From positions 40,629 through 104,628 of the forward strand of contig CASEYC010000100.1 in the NCBI GenBank assembly GCA_949292025.1: DNA of 64,000 nt, given 5' to 3'. Below the pieces are notes generated by a model. It worked only from the letters and a program-made list of their open reading frames with translations, did no database searches and was not told the DNA's origin. Of this stretch, positions 25,410 through 33,999 are shown in pieces. Within the stretch, counting starts at the first letter, position 1, and the number at the start of each line of letters is the position of its first letter. This DNA is from an uncultured Bacteroides sp. (GTDB taxonomy: Bacteria; Bacteroidota; Bacteroidia; Bacteroidales; Bacteroidaceae). Both the position numbers and the translations under genes were made by a program.

Positions 25410-28400
25410 TTATATCTCTTCTAAAAACCTCAGCAACTGCCTGTAAATGGGGTTCAGAGCCAGCAATCCGGGCACGCCCGTGATGAACATCTGGCGACGG
25501 GCGCGGGTCAGGGCGACGTTCAGCTTGCGGTCGACAGGCACGCCGTTGTCCTCCGTCAGGTTGGCCAGAAACTTCAGCTGATAGGCGCGGTTCACGCAGA
25601 AGGAATAGATGATGACGTCGCGCTCGCTGCCTTGGAAACGTTCGACCGTATCCACCAGCACGTCCCGCAAGGCGGGTATGCCCAGCGCCTCCAGCTCTTT
25701 CTTGATGAGGGCTATCTGGCTGCGGTAGGGCGTGATGATGCCTAAAGTGCGCAAGGGGTCGAAGCCCGTGATGCCCGCATATTGGGCATGGACGGCCTCC
25801 GCCAGACGCGCCACGAGCACGGCCTCCGAATGGTTCACCTTGGCCGGACGCTCCGCAGGCTCGGGGACGGAGGGCAAGAAGGCCACGCGCCGGGTGAGCA
25901 CCTCCGCGAACTCGTTCCCTTCCAAGCCGGGTGCCAAGGTCAGGTCCCCACTTTGGTGGGGCAGGCCCAACGGCTCCAGCCGCCCGCCGTAGAAGGCGCG
26001 GTTGGGGAAGAGGGCTACCTCCTCGTTCATGCGGCCTTGGCGGTGTAACATGTCGAAAGTGCGCCCCGAAGCCTCCACCCCACCCTGCGACCACGTGCGG
26101 TAGAGTCGCTCGAACAGGGAGTCCTTCAGGTTGTGCAACCCAATAGCCCGCAACCGCTCTGAATGCACCTCGGACTGCGCGGGGGACTGCAGGACCACGG
26201 CGGGCAACTGCTTGTGGTCGCCTATCAGGATGAACTTGCCTATCGCGTCCGCCCCCGACTCCGCCCGCAGGCAGAGCAAACCCAGCAACTGCGGCTCCAG
26301 GATTTGCGTGGCCTCGTCCACCAACGCCACGTCGAACGTCTTCAGGCGGAACAGCTCCGTCTTCGAGGAAAGCGTGGCCACCGTCCCCACGAACACGCGG
26401 CAGGCGGCAATGCGCAACTGCACGGCCCGGCGGTTGGGACAATCCTCCAATACATTTTCTATCAGATGGGGGCGATAACGCTCCTCGCACGCCAACTCGC
26501 TGCCGATGCGGATGTAGTCGATGGCCGGCGTGATGGCCGACAGCATCTTGCAAATCTCGTCCACCGCCCGATTGGTATAGGACAAGAGCAGTATCTGCTT
26601 CCGCTCCGTGTAGAATGCCTCCACCATCCCCCGCAGGGCACGCGAGGTCTTGCCCGTGCCCGGAGGGCCTATCAGGAGGAAGCAGTCGCGGGCGGCACGA
26701 GCCTTCAGCGTGATGCGGGCGAAGTCGTCGGGCGCGGAGGATATAGCGGCATCCAGCGAGGTGTCGAACTCCGGCGGACGCTGCCCCAGCAAGAGATCAC
26801 GCCGCCGCTGCGTGGCGGAAAGGAAAGCGGACAGTCCCCGATACATGCTGCGGAAGGAGGTGTCCATATAGTCGTGCTCCACGGCATAACGGCTGCCGGC
26901 GGGCAGCACGTCCACGTTATGCTGGGTGGCGCGCAGACGGATGCGGATAGCCTGCTCGGTGATGTCCTCGATGTTTCCCTTGAATATCAGCTTGTCCGTC
27001 ACGTTGTCCGCATCGGCGTTGCGCTCGTAGAGCACCACGGCATCGCCCTGGCGGAAATTGGGCAAGGGAGCTTCTGCCCCGCCGGGAAGCTCGCTCCGCT
27101 CCAGCTGCAAATAGGGCTTGTGCGCGTCCGCCGCATGGTTCTCGCGGATGGAGAGGTCGTAAAGGATTTCCCCCGCCTCCACCTTCTCCGCCAAGGTGGA
27201 GAGCCACACCGATGATGCTCCCGTGCGACCCTCGTAGCCCACGTCGCCGGACTTGGAGGTATAGAGTTCCTTGGTGACGAAGTTGTAGAGAGCGTGGAAG
27301 TAGTCCGCCTCCAGCGGCGAAAGCGCGTCCAGGTTGCGGCGCACCTGTTCGATATTCGGGGTAAGGTAGCGCTTCCACAGCGTATTGTTCAGCCCCCGCT
27401 CGTTCAGGGTGTCGGGCGTCAGGGATTTCAACTGTTCCGCCGTCCAGGCTGGGTCGTTGTGCCGCTGGATGCCATACTCCCCGGCCACGATGCGGTTGCG
27501 CACGTCCATCACGCGGCGCAGCATCGCCCACGAAGCCCGCGCCGGATAGAGCAGCGGATAGCGGGTGTAGAGCAGGTAGGGCTTCACCCGGTGGTGGTCC
27601 TTGCCCATGGAGAACTCCAGCACCGCCTGATAGAGCAACATCTGCACCAGGTTGTTCTCCTTGGGCACAATCTTGTTGCGGACGGCATATTCCTCCGCCT
27701 TGCCGGACTTCATCTCGATGAACGCGGTCATGTCGCGCTGCATATAGTCCAGACGTCCTTGCAACCCCAGGGCCTCGCACAGGTAGGAAGGCTCCAGCAC
27801 GGCATCCCGGCGGTCCAGCCCGTAGCCGGAGGCGCGGAAGGTTTCCGTCACCGTCTGGCGCAGGTGCTCGAAGTGGAGCTTGCAATCGGCGAAGAAGGCC
27901 CGTTCCTTCTCCGCGTCGCGCAGGTCGGCACAGGCGGCCAGTTCGATGGGATAGGCACGGAAGGCCTTTTTCATGCAAGCCAGGTAGTCCGGCTCGGCCT
28001 CGGCATGAATCCATTCGTCCAAGAAGAGGTTGACGATGTTTCCCAACAGCAGGGGACGGGTGTTGCCTACGGGCTGGAGACGCATCAGCACATAGTTCAG
28101 CGGATGGTGGCCGTATTCCTTGAAACACTCGGCCAGGGTGCTGATGTCTATCAGATAGTCCGGCTCCAGCACGATGAACGACGGGGTCAGCACGCCCGCC
28201 TCGTCCACCGCCACGTCCAGCAGGTTGAGTTGTGCGCCCGGCCAAAGGAGGCGGCAGGTCTCGCTGAACTCCTCGTTGACCTGCGGCACGCCGTGGCGCA
28301 CCCGGAGCGGATCGTCGCAGAGGGTGTCGGAGGGACGTATATATAAATAGGTTTCGTCGGCATGGAGGAAGGTGGCCCGCAGGCGATGGACATGCTCCTT

Positions 28401-28820
28401 GGCGGGCGGGGCGACGATGTAGGTGGCATCCGCCCGGGGCAACAGGCGATGCAGGTCTTCGGGAATGTCCTCTTTCGTCAGGCGTTTGATGAAGAAGGCC
28501 AGCGTCTTGGCATCGCGCAAGAGGTGTTCCCGCTCCGGCTCCGCCCGGCGGTTGAGGATGTCGTTGGAGGTCAGGCGGAAGGAATGCAGGCGGTTCAGCT
28601 CGACCACGGAGAGGCCCAGCTTGGCGCCGACATAGTTGATGCGGGCGGCCAGGTCGGTCATTTGCAGGCTGCCGTCCTCCGTCTGCGTGTGGCAAAGCAT
28701 CTCCAGCAGCCCGCGCATCTGCCGGTAGGCACCCTTCCAGGAAGAGGCCTCCGCCCGGCACACAGCCCGCAGGAGGTCGTAATACTCACGGGCCTCGCCC
28801 GCCGCGCTATTCTTCTCCAT
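25410..28820 (-). CDS. Dna2-like fused nuclease and superfamily 1 helicase
   Basis: A 1136-residue protein. A PD-(D/E)XK (Dna2/Cas4/RecB-like) nuclease centre is seen in GRLDYMQRD and AFIEMKSGK at about residues 355-375. The C-terminal half is a UPF1/Dna2-type SF1 helicase: Walker A GPPGTGKTS (about 718-726), LLSYTNRAVDEIC, DEATQ as Walker B, GDHKQLPAV, LHRQGRMNEE, TPYRSQI, VERFQGSERDVII and NVALTRAR. The iron-sulfur cysteine set of eukaryotic Dna2 was not identified. It probably processes DNA flaps, ends or stalled forks. Its start overlaps the tatC 3' end by 14 bp, placing it last in a tatA-tatC transcript. Confidence 0.88.
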   Translation of the reverse strand: MEKNSAAGEAREYYDLLRAVCRAEASSWKGAYRQMRGLLEMLCHTQTEDGSLQMTDLAARINYVGAKLGLSVVELNRLHSFRLTSNDILNRRAEPEREHLLRDAKTLAFFIKRLTKEDIPEDLHRLLPRADATYIVAPPAKEHVHRLRATFLHADETYLYIRPSDTLCDDPLRVRHGVPQVNEEFSETCRLLWPGAQLNLLDVAVDEAGVLTPSFIVLEPDYLIDISTLAECFKEYGHHPLNYVLMRLQPVGNTRPLLLGNIVNLFLDEWIHAEAEPDYLACMKKAFRAYPIELAACADLRDAEKERAFFADCKLHFEHLRQTVTETFRASGYGLDRRDAVLEPSYLCEALGLQGRLDYMQRDMTAFIEMKSGKAEEYAVRNKIVPKENNLVQMLLYQAVLEFSMGKDHHRVKPYLLYTRYPLLYPARASWAMLRRVMDVRNRIVAGEYGIQRHNDPAWTAEQLKSLTPDTLNERGLNNTLWKRYLTPNIEQVRRNLDALSPLEADYFHALYNFVTKELYTSKSGDVGYEGRTGASSVWLSTLAEKVEAGEILYDLSIRENHAADAHKPYLQLERSELPGGAEAPLPNFRQGDAVVLYERNADADNVTDKLIFKGNIEDITEQAIRIRLRATQHNVDVLPAGSRYAVEHDYMDTSFRSMYRGLSAFLSATQRRRDLLLGQRPPEFDTSLDAAISSAPDDFARITLKARAARDCFLLIGPPGTGKTSRALRGMVEAFYTERKQILLLSYTNRAVDEICKMLSAITPAIDYIRIGSELACEERYRPHLIENVLEDCPNRRAVQLRIAACRVFVGTVATLSSKTELFRLKTFDVALVDEATQILEPQLLGLLCLRAESGADAIGKFILIGDHKQLPAVVLQSPAQSEVHSERLRAIGLHNLKDSLFERLYRTWSQGGVEASGRTFDMLHRQGRMNEEVALFPNRAFYGGRLEPLGLPHQSGDLTLAPGLEGNEFAEVLTRRVAFLPSVPEPAERPAKVNHSEAVLVARLAEAVHAQYAGITGFDPLRTLGIITPYRSQIALIKKELEALGIPALRDVLVDTVERFQGSERDVIIYSFCVNRAYQLKFLANLTEDNGVPVDRKLNVALTRARRQMFITGVPGLLALNPIYRQLLRFLEEI

Positions 28821-29628
28821 CGGCCGCTCCTTCCCCCGCTTCTCCGGGCTTGTCCTTGATCATCAGGATGCTCAGCTCATAGAGCAAATAGAGGGGAATG
28901 GCCACCACGGACAGCGTGAAGGGGTCTCCCGTGGGGGTGATGACCGCGGCCAATATCACAATGACCACCACCGCGTGGCGTCGATACTTGCGCAGGAAGG
29001 TCTTGTGCACCAGCCCCAGCAGCGAGAGCAGCCACGTCAGCAGCGGCAACTCGAAGGCCAGGCCCATGCAGAGCACCAGCATCATGAAGTTGTTGATGTA
29101 GGAGTTGAGCGATATCTGGTTCTCTATCGCCGCGCTGAGCTGATAGGTGGAGAGGAAGCGGAGCGTCAGGGGATAGACCATGAAATAGCCCAAGAGCACG
29201 CCGAGGAAGAACATCACCGTGCCCAGGGCCAGGGCCTTACGCACTCCCCGCGTCTCGTTGGGATAGAGCGCGGGACGGATGAACCGCCACACCTCGTAGA
29301 AGAGGTAGGGCGCGGCCGTCACCACGGACATCCAGAAGGCCGTGGACATGTGGATGAAGAACGGGGCGGCCAGGTTGATGTTGACCAGCTTGACGTGGAA
29401 CTCCTGCGTGAAGAACTCGTCCCGCAGGTCCAGCTTCGCGCCTATCCAGCGCAGAAGGTCGTAGAAGACGAAGTCATTCGAACACGGAGCCAGCACCACG
29501 TGGTCGAACAGCCAAGGCATGGCCAGGAAATAGCCCAAGGCCAGCACGAACCACACCAGGAGGATGCGGATGAGCGCCCGGCGCAGCACCTCCAGATGGT
29601 CCCAGAAAGTCAGTTCCTTGTCCGCCAC
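28807..29628 (-). CDS. tatC: Twin-arginine translocase subunit TatC
   Basis: A 273-residue inner-membrane protein with six predicted hydrophobic segments and the TatC motifs FWDHLEVLRRALIR near the N-terminus and FELPLLTWLLSLLGLV. It recognises twin-arginine signal peptides and forms the Tat pore with TatA for export of folded proteins. It lies 6 bp after tatA and overlaps the following nuclease-helicase gene. A charged tail (EAGEGAADGEE) ends the protein. Confidence 0.96.
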   Translation of the reverse strand: MADKELTFWDHLEVLRRALIRILLVWFVLALGYFLAMPWLFDHVVLAPCSNDFVFYDLLRWIGAKLDLRDEFFTQEFHVKLVNINLAAPFFIHMSTAFWMSVVTAAPYLFYEVWRFIRPALYPNETRGVRKALALGTVMFFLGVLLGYFMVYPLTLRFLSTYQLSAAIENQISLNSYINNFMMLVLCMGLAFELPLLTWLLSLLGLVHKTFLRKYRRHAVVVIVILAAVITPTGDPFTLSVVAIPLYLLYELSILMIKDKPGEAGEGAADGEE

Positions 29629-29634
29629 GCCGCC

Positions 29635-29859
29635 TTACTGTTTCTTTTCCACGGGTTGGTCGATGTCTTCCTTGGCCTTGCTGATTTCCTCCTTGGCCTC
29701 GTCCACGCCTTGCTTGAAGCTCTTCACGCCCTTGCCCAGGCCGCGCATCAGTTCGGGAATCTTCTTGCCGCCGAACAGCAGCAGGATGACCAGCGCGATG
29801 ATAATCCACTCGGAGCCGCTGGGCAGGATGCTCAATGTCACAAAACTCATCATAATCAT
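29635..29859 (-). CDS. tatA: Twin-arginine translocase subunit TatA/TatE
   Basis: A 74-residue protein: one N-terminal transmembrane helix ([21 protein letters not shown]) with the [16 protein letters not shown] hinge and amphipathic helix, then an acidic tail with [11 protein letters not shown]. The upstream in-frame TTG at 29886 lies inside the -7 box TATATTTG (29884-29891), so it cannot be the start. ATG 29859 was chosen; ATG 29850 is possible. It is first in the tatA-tatC-helicase set. Confidence 0.92.
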   Translation of the reverse strand: MIMMSFVTLSILPSGSEWIIIALVILLLFGGKKIPELMRGLGKGVKSFKQGVDEAKEEISKAKEDIDQPVEKKQ

Positions 29860-29928
29860 ATCGGGTTCTTTTAGATTTTCGTGCAAATATAGTACAAAGA
29901 AACGAAACCGGAAAACGAATCCTTGCAG

Positions 29929-30051
29929 AAACGCTTCAAGCTTAGCAGCTGTAACGTTTAAAGGTTAGTAGCTTTAACGCTTAAAGGTTACCACCTTTAA
30001 CGCTTAAAGCTTGCAACCTTTAACGCTTAAAGCTTGCAACCTTTAACGCTT
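29929..30051. repeat. 23-bp tandem repeat array (five units plus a partial)
   Basis: Units start at 29929, 29952, 29975, 29998 and 30021, exactly 23 bp apart, with a partial unit at 30044. Each has a TAACGCT-like spacer and an inverted core such as TTAAAGGTTACCACCTTTAA (29981-30000). Two adjacent units are identical and the outer ones diverge. It lies between the tatA promoter and the murF-alr stop codon. There are no CRISPR-like spacers. Confidence 0.9.
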
Positions 30052-30057
30052 CCAGAT

Positions 30058-32535
30058 TCAATCCTGGTAATACACCCGCTTCACCCGCGTGGAGATGCTG
30101 GTCAGCACCTCGTAGGGGATGGTGTCCAGCGCGTCGGACAGGACGGTGACGGGCAGGTGGTCGCCGAAGATTTCCACGCGGTCGCCCTCCTTGCAGTCTA
30201 TGTCCGTGACGTCTATCATGCAGACGTCCATGCAGATGTTGCCCACGTAGGGTGCCCGCTGCCCGTTCACCAGGCAATAGGCGTGGCCGTTGCCCAAGTG
30301 GCGGTTCAGGCCGTCGGCATAGCCTATGGGCAGGGCGGCGATGCGCGAGGGACGGACAAGCACGCCCTTGCGGCTGTAGCCCACGGTGTCCTCGGCGGGG
30401 ACATCGTGGATTTGCAGGATGGTGGTGTAGAGCGAGCTGACGTTGTGCATCACAGCGTTGGTGACGGGGTTGATGCCATACAGCCCGATGCCGAGGCGCA
30501 CCATGTCGAACTGCGCGTCCGGGAAGCGCTCAATTCCCGCCGAGTTGCAGATGTGGCGCAGGATTTTGTGGGAGAAGGCCGCCTGCAACTGCCCGTAGGC
30601 CTCCTCGAACAGGGCTATCTGCCGGCGGGTGAAGTTGTCGAACCAGTCCGAGTCGCTGCCGACCATGTGCGAGAAGACGGAGCGCACGATGACGGCATCC
30701 TGCGCCTTCAGCCGCTCTATCAGCCGGGGCATCTCGTCGGGCAGGAAGCCCAGGCGGTGCATCCCGGTGTCTATCTTGATGTGTATGGGATAGTTGGTGA
30801 TGCCGGACTTCTCCGCCTCGCGCACCAGGGCGTCGAGCAGGCGGAAGCTGTAGACCTCCGGCTCCAGGTGGTTGTCGAACATCGTCTGGAAAGCGGTCAT
30901 CTCGGGGTTCATGATGAGGATGTTGGTGGTGATGCCCGCCTTGCGCAGCTCCGAGCCTTCATCGGCCACGGCGACGGCCAGATAGTCCACGCGGTGCTCC
31001 TGGAGGGTCTTGGCTATCTCGTGCGAGCCGGCGCCGTAGGCCGACGCCTTCACCATGCAGGTCATCTTCACGCCGGGGCGCAGGAGGGAGCGGTAGTGGT
31101 TGAGGTTCTCCACCAGCGCGCCGAGGTTGACCTCGAGGATGGTCTCGTGCACCTTCTTCTCCAGCAGCTCGGTCAGGGACTCGAAGCCGAACTGGCGCGC
31201 CCCCTTGATAAGGACAATCTCCCGCGAAAGCCTCAGCTTCCCTTCGCGGAGGGCGGCGCAAAGTGCCTCGGTGTCCGGGAAGAAGGCCTTCTCCATCCCG
31301 AAGCGGTCGGCGTGGGCGGACAGCTCCTTCCCCACCCCGATGATGCGCTCCACGTGGCGGCTCTCCAGCAGTTGGGCCACCTCGCGATAGAGCAACGGGC
31401 CGTTCTGTCCCGTCTCGAGCAGGTCAGAGAGGATGAGCGTGCGCTTCAGGTTGTCGGAGAGGGAGCGGCGGTAGAGGAAGTCGAGGGCGATGTCCAGCGA
31501 GGCGAGGTCTGCGCTGTAGCTGTCGTTGATGAGCAGGCAGCCGTCCTTGCCCTCCTTCACCTCCAGGCGCATGGCCACCGGCTCCAGGCGCACCATGCGC
31601 TCGGCGATGCGGTCCGCCGGCACCATCAGGTAGAGGCAGGCGGCCAGGCAATGCAGGGAGTTCTCGATGGAGGCATCGTCTATGAACGGCAGGGTGTAGG
31701 CGTTGTCCATCTCCAGGTAGCGGTAGTGGATGACGGTGTGGTCCTCGTATTTCTCCACCTTATTTATATATAGGGGACGCTCCATGTCGCGCCGGCTCCA
31801 GGCAATCTCCCGGGCAGGCAGCAGGGACTTGGCCACGCAACTGCTGATGAACTCGTCGTCGCCGTTGTAGATCAGGACATCACAGTCCTTGAAGAGGTCG
31901 AGCTTCTCCTGGCACTTGTCCTGGAGGGAGAAGAAGTTCTCCTGGTGCGCCCCGCCGATGTTGGTCAGGATGCCGATGGTGGGCTTGATGATGGCCTCCA
32001 GCGCCTTCATCTCGCCAGGCTGGGAGATGCCCGCCTCCAGGATGGCCAGCTCGTCCCGCTCGTCCATCCGCCAGACGGAGAGGGGCACGCCGATCTGCGA
32101 ATTGTAGCTGCGGGGCGAGCGCACCGTCACGCGGTCGGGCGAGAGGAGCTGGTGGAGCCACTCTTTCACCACGGTCTTGCCGTTGCTGCCCGTGATGCCC
32201 ACGACGGGTATCCGGAAGCGCGAGCGGTGGTGCTCCGCCAGCCGTTGCAAGGCTTTCAGGGGGGCGGGCACCAGCAGGTAGTTGGCATCGGGCTGCGGGG
32301 CTTCCAGTTGCCGGAAGGCGTCCTCGGTCAGGACGAAGTTGCGCACGCCGCGCACATAGAGTTCGGGGACATACCGCGCCCCGTCGTTGCGCTTGGTCGC
32401 CAGGGCGAAGAACAAGGTATCTTCGGGGAAACTGAGGGAACGGCTGTCCGTCAGGAGCCAGCCGATGGTGGCAGGCGCGTTCCCCACGCGGCGGGCACCT
32501 ATGATTTCTGCAATCTGTTCAATAGAGTAAGACAT
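30058..32535 (-). CDS. Bifunctional UDP-MurNAc-tripeptide:D-Ala-D-Ala ligase / alanine racemase
   Basis: An 825-residue fusion known in Bacteroidetes. The N-terminal half (about 1-450) is MurF, with the ATP loop GITGSNGKT (about 113-121). The C-terminal half (about 460-825) is alanine racemase, with the PLP lysine in CMVKASAYGAGSHE, and RLGIGLYGIN and YADGLNR further on. One protein thus makes D-Ala and ligates D-Ala-D-Ala to the murein precursor, though D-Ala ligase is not here. The GSCFA gene upstream overlaps its start by 37 bp. Confidence 0.95.
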   Translation of the reverse strand: MSYSIEQIAEIIGARRVGNAPATIGWLLTDSRSLSFPEDTLFFALATKRNDGARYVPELYVRGVRNFVLTEDAFRQLEAPQPDANYLLVPAPLKALQRLAEHHRSRFRIPVVGITGSNGKTVVKEWLHQLLSPDRVTVRSPRSYNSQIGVPLSVWRMDERDELAILEAGISQPGEMKALEAIIKPTIGILTNIGGAHQENFFSLQDKCQEKLDLFKDCDVLIYNGDDEFISSCVAKSLLPAREIAWSRRDMERPLYINKVEKYEDHTVIHYRYLEMDNAYTLPFIDDASIENSLHCLAACLYLMVPADRIAERMVRLEPVAMRLEVKEGKDGCLLINDSYSADLASLDIALDFLYRRSLSDNLKRTLILSDLLETGQNGPLLYREVAQLLESRHVERIIGVGKELSAHADRFGMEKAFFPDTEALCAALREGKLRLSREIVLIKGARQFGFESLTELLEKKVHETILEVNLGALVENLNHYRSLLRPGVKMTCMVKASAYGAGSHEIAKTLQEHRVDYLAVAVADEGSELRKAGITTNILIMNPEMTAFQTMFDNHLEPEVYSFRLLDALVREAEKSGITNYPIHIKIDTGMHRLGFLPDEMPRLIERLKAQDAVIVRSVFSHMVGSDSDWFDNFTRRQIALFEEAYGQLQAAFSHKILRHICNSAGIERFPDAQFDMVRLGIGLYGINPVTNAVMHNVSSLYTTILQIHDVPAEDTVGYSRKGVLVRPSRIAALPIGYADGLNRHLGNGHAYCLVNGQRAPYVGNICMDVCMIDVTDIDCKEGDRVEIFGDHLPVTVLSDALDTIPYEVLTSISTRVKRVYYQD

Positions 32536-33500
32536 GATTCTCTTTCGTTTTGGAAGTCGAAGTACGGGTATTTTCCGTTAAGTCGCTCCATTTTTAACAC
32601 TATTTGTCCTAAAAAACGCTTATACTCTTCCGATTCGGGGTGGATGGGCCGATGGGCCAGGGCCTTGCGTATGTCCTCGACCTCGGCCATGAGGCGGACG
32701 GCTTCGGGCGAGAGGCACCACTGGGCGAAGCGCTCCCAGACGTAGCGCACGGCCAGCGGGGAGGGATGCACCAGGTCGTCGGCATAGAAGCGGTAGTCGC
32801 GCAGCTCGTCCTGCAGCAGCTCGTAGGCGGGGAAGTAGAAGACGCGGCCGGGGAAGGCGGCGCAGAGGCGGTCGGCGGCCAGGAGGAGGGTGGCCTTGCT
32901 GAGCTGGTTGTCGTGCAGGCCGTCGCGCACGTGGCGGATGGGGCTGACCGTCAGCACCACCTGCAGCGAGGCGTTCTGTTGCCACAGGGCGTCGAAGAGC
33001 GACGCGGCGTCTTCCACAATCTCGTCCACCGCGAGGCGGCGGCGCAGGAAGCACGTCTCCGGGCGCTTGTGGCAGTTGCCCGCCACGTGGCCGGTCTCGC
33101 GGTCTTCGTAGACCCAGGCGGTGCCCCACGTCAGCAGCAGGAAGTCCAGCGCGGGCAGGGCGGCGGAGGCGGGACGGAGGCGGCTGTTGATGCGCTGCAG
33201 GGCCTCGTCGGGCGTGGCGGCGGAGAAGTCGCCGTGGTGCATCGGGCTGTGCCAGAGGCCCTGGTGCGGGTAGAGGTCGGCCGCGGCATAGACCTTGCCC
33301 GCCAGCATCTCGCGCAGGGCAGCGGAGATGGACAGGGGATTGTAGAGCACGCCGTAGGGATTGGCGTCGCAACGGAAGCGGGCTTCCTGCAGCCGCGCCC
33401 CGATGTGTGCGGCGAAGCACGACCCCATCAGCATCAGCCGGTGGGCATAGCCGATGGAGGGGCGCAGGGCGGGACGTTCGACGGGGGTCAACAGTTTCAT
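32499..33500 (-). CDS. GSCFA-domain protein
   Basis: A 333-residue protein with the eponymous GSCFA motif near its N-terminus (LMGSCFAAHIG) and the conserved LTVSPIRHVRDGLHDNQLSKATLL. GSCFA proteins belong to the SGNH-hydrolase-like group; the activity is unknown, although proximity to murF suggests an envelope role. The frame is open to 33533, but ATG 33500 (MKLLTPVERPA) matches the family start and lies 30 bp after a -7 box TACCTTTG (minus, 33531-33538). Its 3' end overlaps murF-alr by 37 bp. Confidence 0.9.
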   Translation of the reverse strand: MKLLTPVERPALRPSIGYAHRLMLMGSCFAAHIGARLQEARFRCDANPYGVLYNPLSISAALREMLAGKVYAAADLYPHQGLWHSPMHHGDFSAATPDEALQRINSRLRPASAALPALDFLLLTWGTAWVYEDRETGHVAGNCHKRPETCFLRRRLAVDEIVEDAASLFDALWQQNASLQVVLTVSPIRHVRDGLHDNQLSKATLLLAADRLCAAFPGRVFYFPAYELLQDELRDYRFYADDLVHPSPLAVRYVWERFAQWCLSPEAVRLMAEVEDIRKALAHRPIHPESEEYKRFLGQIVLKMERLNGKYPYFDFQNERESCLTLLNRLQKS

Positions 33501-33530
33501 TGCATCAAGGGGGTTTATGTATAGCGGCGG

Positions 33531-33538
33531 CAAAGGTA
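33531..33538 (-). promoter_or_regulatory. -7 box of the GSCFA-murF-alr operon
   Basis: TACCTTTG on the minus strand, 30 bp upstream of the GSCFA ATG. No clear -33 element. A GC-rich hairpin (GATGCCCCC paired with GGGGGCATC, 33564-33607) lies just upstream and separates this operon from the plus-strand peptide gene. Confidence 0.55.
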
Positions 33539-33651
33539 GGAAAAATATCCGTTCGACGCACCCGATGCCCCCAAAATCCCCCTGCCGGCACCCCCGCGGG
33601 GGGCATCCGGAAAGAAAATACGCGCGGATGGTAAAAAAAAAAAACAGATGC

Positions 33652-33681
33652 TTGAAATCAGAAATAAATCACTTACCTTTG
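33652..33681 (+). promoter_or_regulatory. Promoter of the 41-residue peptide gene
   Basis: A -33 element TTGA (33652-33655), 18 bp, then -7 box TACCTTTG (33674-33681). The leader to the ATG at 33731 is about 45 nt. Confidence 0.65.
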
Positions 33682-33730
33682 CAGCAGCCATAAGGCAAGG
33701 ATTAACCAACCCATCAAAAAAGGAAAACGT

Positions 33731-33856
33731 ATGAACAAAGAACAGTACATCCCGCCCCAAGTGGAAGTGATAGAAGCGCAGTGCGAAGCCGGATACCAAG
33801 CCAGCGTGGGAGGCTGGGGAGGAAACGAAGATTTAGGCGAAGGAGAATTGACCTGA
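33731..33856 (+). CDS. 41-residue Gly/Glu-rich peptide preceding a fimbrillin gene
   Basis: An ATG directly downstream of a good promoter opens a 41-codon frame. It begins MNKEQYIPPQVEVIEAQCEA, continues GYQASVGGWGG, and ends with an acidic tail. The pattern Y-x-P-P-x-V-E-V-I-E followed by a Gly-rich acidic end is one I associate with short orphan peptides next to Bacteroidales fimbrillin genes. There is no signal peptide; it has one Cys. It could be a structural peptide, a precursor or a regulatory leader for the fimbrillin gene 143 bp downstream. The evidence for translation is start, promoter and pattern only. Confidence 0.6.
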   Translation: MNKEQYIPPQVEVIEAQCEAGYQASVGGWGGNEDLGEGELT

Positions 33857-33890
33857 CGCCTGCCCCCGCCCGGACACCGTACGACCACCC

Positions 33891-33965
33891 GTAGGGGCGG
33901 GGCTTGCCCCCGCCCAAACGCCGGACGATAACCATTTACAGGGCGACCGCAAGGGCCGCCCCTAC
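33891..33965. repeat. GTAGGGGCGG inverted-repeat element, copy 1
   Basis: A 75-bp element bounded by GTAGGGGCGG and its complement CCGCCCCTAC, with inner stems GGGGCTTGCCCCC and GGGCGACCGCAAGGGCC. It lies between the peptide gene and the fimbrillin ATG. A 58-bp relative in opposite orientation is at 35834-35891, beyond the fimbrillin gene. Confidence 0.8.
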
Positions 33966-33999
33966 AGGAAACCATTTAACTCATTTAATAAGAATAGGT

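Noticed and set aside
29496-29503. CCACGTGG as a parS core
   Set aside because: The flanks do not match TGTT..AACA, it lies inside tatC, and it is far from parAB.
29860-29886. Upstream TTG start for tatA
   Set aside because: It falls within the -7 promoter box, so it would not be in the transcript.
29929-30051. Possible CRISPR array
   Set aside because: The units follow each other directly without unique spacers, and no cas genes are nearby; it is a plain tandem repeat. The same holds for 10327-10479 and 35719-35803.
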